A stretch of 64,000 nucleotides of DNA from positions 1 to 64,000 of the forward strand of contig JAUQQA010000008.1 of assembly GCA_030550095.1 (NCBI GenBank), in the 5' to 3' direction. Every line of letters starts with the position of its first letter. The stretch's first letter is position 1. A model generated the notes under the pieces. It had not been told where the DNA came from and searched no databases. It was given only the letters and a program-made list of their open reading frames with translations. The stretch is from Chloroflexota bacterium (GTDB lineage Bacteria; Chloroflexota; Anaerolineae; J036; Brachytrichaceae). Position numbers and translations under genes: made by a program. Shown one piece after another: positions 60,571-64,000 of this stretch.

Positions 60571-61506
60571 TTATCGCGTTGGGAGCGTAGGCGCTTGCAC
60601 AGTGGGAAGGGTGGGGGGGAGCCACAAGAGCACGAGCACTTGTTCCAGACGCCCAAGGTCCACACTGGGGCGCACCACAGCCACACGTTGCAGCTCTACC
60701 TCAGAACTGGTGATCTCGACGACGGTGCCCACTGGCAAACCAGCAGGCAATAGCCCGCCCAAGCCGCTTGTGACCAGTGTGTCGCCCACGTTGATCGGCT
60801 CGGCGGGCAGCACATCGCGCAGCAGCAGACGTCCGCTCTCGTCGCCGACCACGGTGCCAGCGGCGCGCGTCTCCACTGTGCGCACGTTGACAAACGAAGC
60901 AGGGTCGTTAATGAGCTGCACTTGCGCCGTTGTCTCGTTGACCACCGCCACACGTCCGACCAACGCACCACCGAGGCTCACAACCGGCATGCCCACCACA
61001 AGCCCGTGCCGTGCGCCTGCGTTGATGGTCGCGTAGCGCACAAACGGGCTGGATTCGCCTGCGATCACGGTGGCGCAGGCGGGCGTGCGCCCACTTTCGT
61101 TAGTGGTGGGGTCAGGGCAGGTGGTCTGATCGCGCATGCCGATCACGTCTGCGCCGCGAAGTGTGTAGGCGGGGTTCTCCTCTGCAAAGCGCAGCAGCGC
61201 GCGGTAGCGCTCGACCTCGACTTGAAGCGCGCGCAGGCGGAGCACCTCAGCGGTGAGCGCATCCACTTGCCGCTGTAATACGGCGTTGCGCGTGCGTAGC
61301 TCAGCGATCTCACCAGAGAAGCCGACCAAACTGCTCAAGAAGCGCCCTGCTTGCGTCAGCGCTTGCTGGAATGGCGCAACGAACAGCGAGAGCGCGCCTG
61401 GTCCAAGCTGGGCGCGAGTCAACAAGGCAGCTAAGACGGCAATGGCGCCAAGCGCGACAAGCAACGCAAGTAAGGCAGGCGACGTGCGCCGGTCGCGCGG
61501 CGACAT
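60571..61506 (-). CDS. mreC: Rod shape-determining protein MreC
   Basis: 311 residues. One N-terminal transmembrane helix (about 10-30), a coiled coil (about 65-105) and a periplasmic beta-barrel core (AGARHGLVVGMPVVSLGGALVGRVAVVN and TSGLGGLLPAGLPVGTV). A loop with two Cys (TTCPDPTTNESGRTPACA, about 128-145) is not usual and may form a disulfide. Organises wall synthesis with MreB. 3 nt from mreB; no mreD is seen. Confidence 0.93.
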   Translation of the reverse strand: MSPRDRRTSPALLALLVALGAIAVLAALLTRAQLGPGALSLFVAPFQQALTQAGRFLSSLVGFSGEIAELRTRNAVLQRQVDALTAEVLRLRALQVEVERYRALLRFAEENPAYTLRGADVIGMRDQTTCPDPTTNESGRTPACATVIAGESSPFVRYATINAGARHGLVVGMPVVSLGGALVGRVAVVNETTAQVQLINDPASFVNVRTVETRAAGTVVGDESGRLLLRDVLPAEPINVGDTLVTSGLGGLLPAGLPVGTVVEITSSEVELQRVAVVRPSVDLGRLEQVLVLLWLPPTLPTVQAPTLPTR

Positions 61507-61509
61507 GGT

Positions 61510-62613
61510 TTAAGAGATGCGTGTGAGCGTGGTGGGCGAGGCGAGCGCTGCTTGCGAGGAAGCACTCTTGCGTTCCATCCCCGCCAAGACATCCCGCAAG
61601 TTGTCAAGGTCGGAGAGCACGATCTCTGTGCCGCGCGCCACGCACGAGAGCGGGTCTTCAGCGACCCAGGTGCGGATGTTGGTTTCGTCGGCGATGCGCT
61701 CAGCAAGCCCTTGCAGCAGTGCGCCGCCGCCAGCGAGGCAAATGCCGTTGTCCATCAAGTCAGCAACCAGCTCTGGCGGCGTCTCGTCCAGGGTGTTGCG
61801 CACCATCTCGACGATGGTGTTCACCGAGTTGGAAAGCGCCTCGCGGATCTCAACCGAGGAGACCTCGACGGATTCAGGCAAGCCGGTGACCAAGTTACGC
61901 CCCCGCATGGTGAAGGTTTTCTCCTCGGGCAGCGCAAACGCAGAGCCGATGGCGATTTTGATGCGCTCCGCCATGCGCTCACCGATGAGCAGGTTGTACT
62001 TCTGGCGCGCGTAGTTGATGATGTCCTCATCCATCTCGTCACCAGCGACGCGCAGCGACCGGCTGATCACGATGCCACCGAGCGAGAACACCGCCACTTC
62101 CGTCGTGCCACCGCCGATGTCCACGATCATTGAACCTTGCGCTTCGGTGACGGGCAGCCCCGCGCCGAACGCCGCAGCGATCGGCTCCTCGATGAGGTAC
62201 ACCTCGCGCGCGCCAGCCGCACGAGCGGCGTCAATCACGGCGCGCTTCTCGACCTCAGTCACGCCAGAGGGAATGCCGATCAGCACGCGCGGGCGCGGGA
62301 TGTTGATTAAGAGGCGGCTGTGCGCTTTGTGGATGAAGTACTCCAGCATCGCCTCGGTGATCTCGAAATCGGAGATCACACCGTCGCGCAGTGGGCGGAT
62401 GGCGACGATGCGCGAAGGGGTGCGCCCGACCATCTCCTTCGCCTCCGCGCCCACCGCTTTGATCTCGCGCGTCTTGCGGTCCACCGCCACCCAAGAAGGC
62501 TCGTTGATGATGATCCCCTTGCCGCGCGCCGCGACGAGAGTGTTTGCCGTCCCTAGGTCAATCCCCAAATCGAGCGAGAACAGACCCAGAAAACGGTCCA
62601 AAATACTCGCCAT
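61510..62613 (-). CDS. mreB: Rod shape-determining protein MreB
   Basis: A 367-residue bacterial actin. The phosphate-1 motif DLGIDLGTANTLV, phosphate-2 IVDIGGGTTEVAV and adenosine motif CLAGGGALLQGLAE are intact. ATG 62613 is set by the family start (MASILDRFLG) and has TATAAT 9 nt upstream. Leads mreB-mreC-esterase. Confidence 0.97.
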   Translation of the reverse strand: MASILDRFLGLFSLDLGIDLGTANTLVAARGKGIIINEPSWVAVDRKTREIKAVGAEAKEMVGRTPSRIVAIRPLRDGVISDFEITEAMLEYFIHKAHSRLLINIPRPRVLIGIPSGVTEVEKRAVIDAARAAGAREVYLIEEPIAAAFGAGLPVTEAQGSMIVDIGGGTTEVAVFSLGGIVISRSLRVAGDEMDEDIINYARQKYNLLIGERMAERIKIAIGSAFALPEEKTFTMRGRNLVTGLPESVEVSSVEIREALSNSVNTIVEMVRNTLDETPPELVADLMDNGICLAGGGALLQGLAERIADETNIRTWVAEDPLSCVARGTEIVLSDLDNLRDVLAGMERKSASSQAALASPTTLTRIS

Positions 62614-62622
62614 GTAACCAAA

Positions 62623-62628
62623 ATTATA
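62623..62628 (-). promoter_or_regulatory. -10 element TATAAT before mreB
   Basis: Perfect minus-strand TATAAT ends 9 nt before the mreB ATG, with no SD: a leaderless transcript. Confidence 0.55.
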
Positions 62629-62713
62629 TCCACAGGGGCGATGAGGGCTTGCTCGGCTTTCGCCACGCCACAAGCCGCTGCGAGCGCAGAGGAAGTTGCT
62701 TGTGCGGCGGTGC

Positions 62714-62719
62714 TAGAAT
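62714..62719 (+). promoter_or_regulatory. -10 element TAGAAT for the ferredoxin-NADP reductase gene
   Basis: TAGAAT 59 nt before ATG 62779; leaves a leader of about 50 nt that contains a hairpin and an SD. Confidence 0.4.
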
Positions 62720-62744
62720 CGTGACGACCTGAAACGGTTTACGA

Positions 62745-62764
62745 CTCAGCCGCATCAGGCTGAG
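62745..62764 (+). promoter_or_regulatory. 5'-leader hairpin next to the Shine-Dalgarno
   Basis: Perfect 7-bp stem CTCAGCC/GGCTGAG with loop GCATCA, directly followed by the SD AGGAAGGA and ATG 62779. It may affect mRNA stability or ribosome access. Confidence 0.45.
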
Positions 62765-62778
62765 AGGAAGGATGAACT

Positions 62779-63798
62779 ATGACCACAACTAATGGCGCAA
62801 ATCCCAACGATCTCTACGACATCACCATCATCGGCGCCGGGCCGGCGGGGCTGTTCGGTGCGTTCTACGCCGGCTTGCGCGAGATGAAAGTGAAAGTGAT
62901 TGACGCACTCGACGAGCTGGGCGGTCAGCTCGCTACGTTGTACCCAGAGAAGTTCATCTACGACGTGCCAGGATACCCCAAGGTGCTTGCCCAGGACCTC
63001 GTGAAGCACCTCGTGGAGCAAGCTTCAATGTTCAAGCCGACGTTCGTGCTCGGCGAGCGCGTTGAGACCTTGGAGAAGCAGCCCGATGGCACATTTGTGC
63101 TCGGCACCAACAAGGGCACCACACACCGCTCGCGCGTCGTGCTCATCTGCGCGGGGGTCGGGGCGTTCCAGCCGAAGAAACTGCCTCAGCCTGAGCTGGC
63201 GCAGTACGAAGGCAAGGGGCTTTACTACATCGTCAAAGAGAAGGCAGCCTTCCGCGGAAAGCGCATCCTCATTGTTGGCGGTGGCGATTCAGCAGTGGAC
63301 TGGGCGCTTAACTTGAAGGACTACGCCGCCCATGTAACGCTCATTCACCGCCGCGACCAATTCCGCGCCCACGCAGCCTCAGTCACTGAGCTGCTCAACT
63401 CACCCGTCGAGGTGAAGCTCTTCTACGAGCTGAAGACGGTGCGCGGCAACGGCAAGGTTGAAGAAGCGGTGATCTTCGACAACCGCACCAAAGAGGAGAT
63501 GGTCCTCCCCGTGGACGCCGTGATCCTGACGCTGGGCTACAGCGTTGATCTCGGCCCGATCAAGAACTGGGGGCTGGAGATGGAAGGCTCGCGCTACATC
63601 CGTGTGAACAGCCGCATGGAAACGAGCATCCCTGGCGTGTATGCAGCGGGTGACATTTGCGCTGAGCCAGGCGTGGAGCCGATGAACCTCATCGTGGAAG
63701 GGTTCGCGCAAGCAGCGCGCGCGGTGAACTTTGCTTATCAATACCTACACCCCGGCGCTCGCGCGTTCCCCGGGCACAGCTCGGAGAAGAAACTCTGA
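62779..63798 (+). CDS. Ferredoxin-NADP(+) reductase, thioredoxin-reductase-like type
   Basis: 339 residues. FAD site IIGAGPAGLFGAF, NADP site LIVGGGDSAVDWALNL and HRRDQFRAH, and GVYAAGDI are present, but the redox CxxC of thioredoxin reductases is missing, as in YumC-type FNRs of Firmicutes and Chlorobi. It moves electrons between ferredoxin and NADP(H). Leader with hairpin and good SD. Monocistronic. Confidence 0.92.
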   Translation: MTTTNGANPNDLYDITIIGAGPAGLFGAFYAGLREMKVKVIDALDELGGQLATLYPEKFIYDVPGYPKVLAQDLVKHLVEQASMFKPTFVLGERVETLEKQPDGTFVLGTNKGTTHRSRVVLICAGVGAFQPKKLPQPELAQYEGKGLYYIVKEKAAFRGKRILIVGGGDSAVDWALNLKDYAAHVTLIHRRDQFRAHAASVTELLNSPVEVKLFYELKTVRGNGKVEEAVIFDNRTKEEMVLPVDAVILTLGYSVDLGPIKNWGLEMEGSRYIRVNSRMETSIPGVYAAGDICAEPGVEPMNLIVEGFAQAARAVNFAYQYLHPGARAFPGHSSEKKL

Positions 63799-63821
63799 GG
63801 CTCAGCGCAGTCGCTCACACC

Positions 63822-63856
63822 TTGTTAAAAACGCCTTAACGTTCACGCCCTACACT
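63822..63856 (+). promoter_or_regulatory. Possible PHO-type direct repeats and -10 upstream of pstB
   Basis: TTAA cores at 63825-63828 and 63836-63839 are 11 bp apart (TTGTTAA, CCTTAAC), followed by GTTCACG and TACACT (63851-63856). PhoP sites often repeat every 11 bp. Weak evidence without other pst promoters. Confidence 0.25.
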
Positions 63857-63879
63857 ATGCTCCGCTGGAGTGCTTGGGC

Positions 63880-64000
63880 ATGCCGACGCTAGTTCGGGTC
63901 ACTACAAAGCGAGAAGCTGAGAGCGCACAACCTGTTGAACGCGAGGTTGTGCTTGAGACGCGCAACCTCAGCGTGTATTACGGCAACTTCAAGGCGATCC
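63880..64000 (+). CDS. pstB: Phosphate ABC transporter ATP-binding protein PstB, 3'-truncated by window edge
   Basis: The first 40 codons from ATG 63880 to the window end. After a charged N-terminal extension of about 25 residues comes VLETRNLSVYYGNFKAI, the standard start of PstB (the Tyr-Tyr-Gly before the A-loop). The Walker motifs are beyond the edge. Would energise phosphate uptake with PstSCA. Confidence 0.75.
   Translation, partial: MPTLVRVTTKREAESAQPVEREVVLETRNLSVYYGNFKAI

Overview
This 64 kb window is a densely packed bacterial chromosome segment. It has about 70 protein genes, very short intergenic gaps, high GC content and a strong bias for GCGC-rich runs. I see no rRNA, tRNA, CRISPR array, insertion sequence or prophage. 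The gene content suggests a Chloroflexota bacterium, perhaps Anaerolineae-like. It includes lamin-tail-domain proteins, a DUF6391 protein, kexin-like S8 peptidases without signal peptides, cytochrome c lipoproteins and a split F-type ATP synthase locus with a fused b/delta subunit. This assignment rests on gene content only and is moderate in confidence.

Layout. 1-4.8 kb: a frameshifted YhfC-type protease, a DUF92 membrane protein with a GH13 amylase, then (minus strand, 4.7-7.7 kb) an operon yajC-trmD-rfbD-corA-recQ. 7.8-16.7 kb: an AlbA_2/ATPase regulator-like protein, a MIP18-type Fe-S assembly factor, an SDR/MFS pair, a flavin reductase-trpA-Rieske-GNAT run, an epimerase, a cytochrome c lipoprotein and a PfpI protein. 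16.8-27.8 kb: MscS channel, YchF, an SPFH protein with a patatin phospholipase, a zinc-ribbon membrane protein, a large secreted phospholipase D with lamin-tail domains, and mutS. 27.9-30.5 kb: an Fo-only ATP synthase operon (atpZ, atpB, atpE, fused b/delta) closed by a terminator, with no F1 genes. 30.5-33.3 kb: an ATP-grasp / GNAT / ATP-grasp operon with a good promoter and two near-identical 18-bp palindromes.

33.4-46.2 kb: era, a fused FAD/2Fe-2S molybdo-hydroxylase subunit, an S8 peptidase-esterase pair, a second cytochrome c lipoprotein, and a six-gene minus-strand operon (SDR, coiled-coil protein, M20 amidohydrolase, folD, ClpP-like peptidase, S8 peptidase with P domain). That operon starts at a 27-bp divergent promoter shared with the DUF6391 gene. 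46.2-54.8 kb: rsmG overlapping the start of a small secreted Cys-rich protein gene, a rhodanese, a lamin-tail protein, aconitase, and rhamnulokinase with an orphan TRAP binding protein. 55-64 kb: a trxB-led operon with a c-di-AMP receptor, glutaredoxin, groES with an atypical thioredoxin-reductase-like protein, mreBC with an SGNH esterase, a ferredoxin-NADP reductase, and the start of pstB.

A recurring feature is a good -10 hexamer 7-11 nt before an ATG with no Shine-Dalgarno sequence. This suggests that many first genes are read from leaderless mRNAs, while internal genes often have SD motifs or ATGA overlaps. The most interesting items are the ATP-grasp/GNAT operon with its palindromes, the compact b/delta fusion, the atypical TrxR-like protein beside groES, the overlapping bidirectional promoter, the structured inverted repeat at 22 kb and the small secreted Cys-rich protein.
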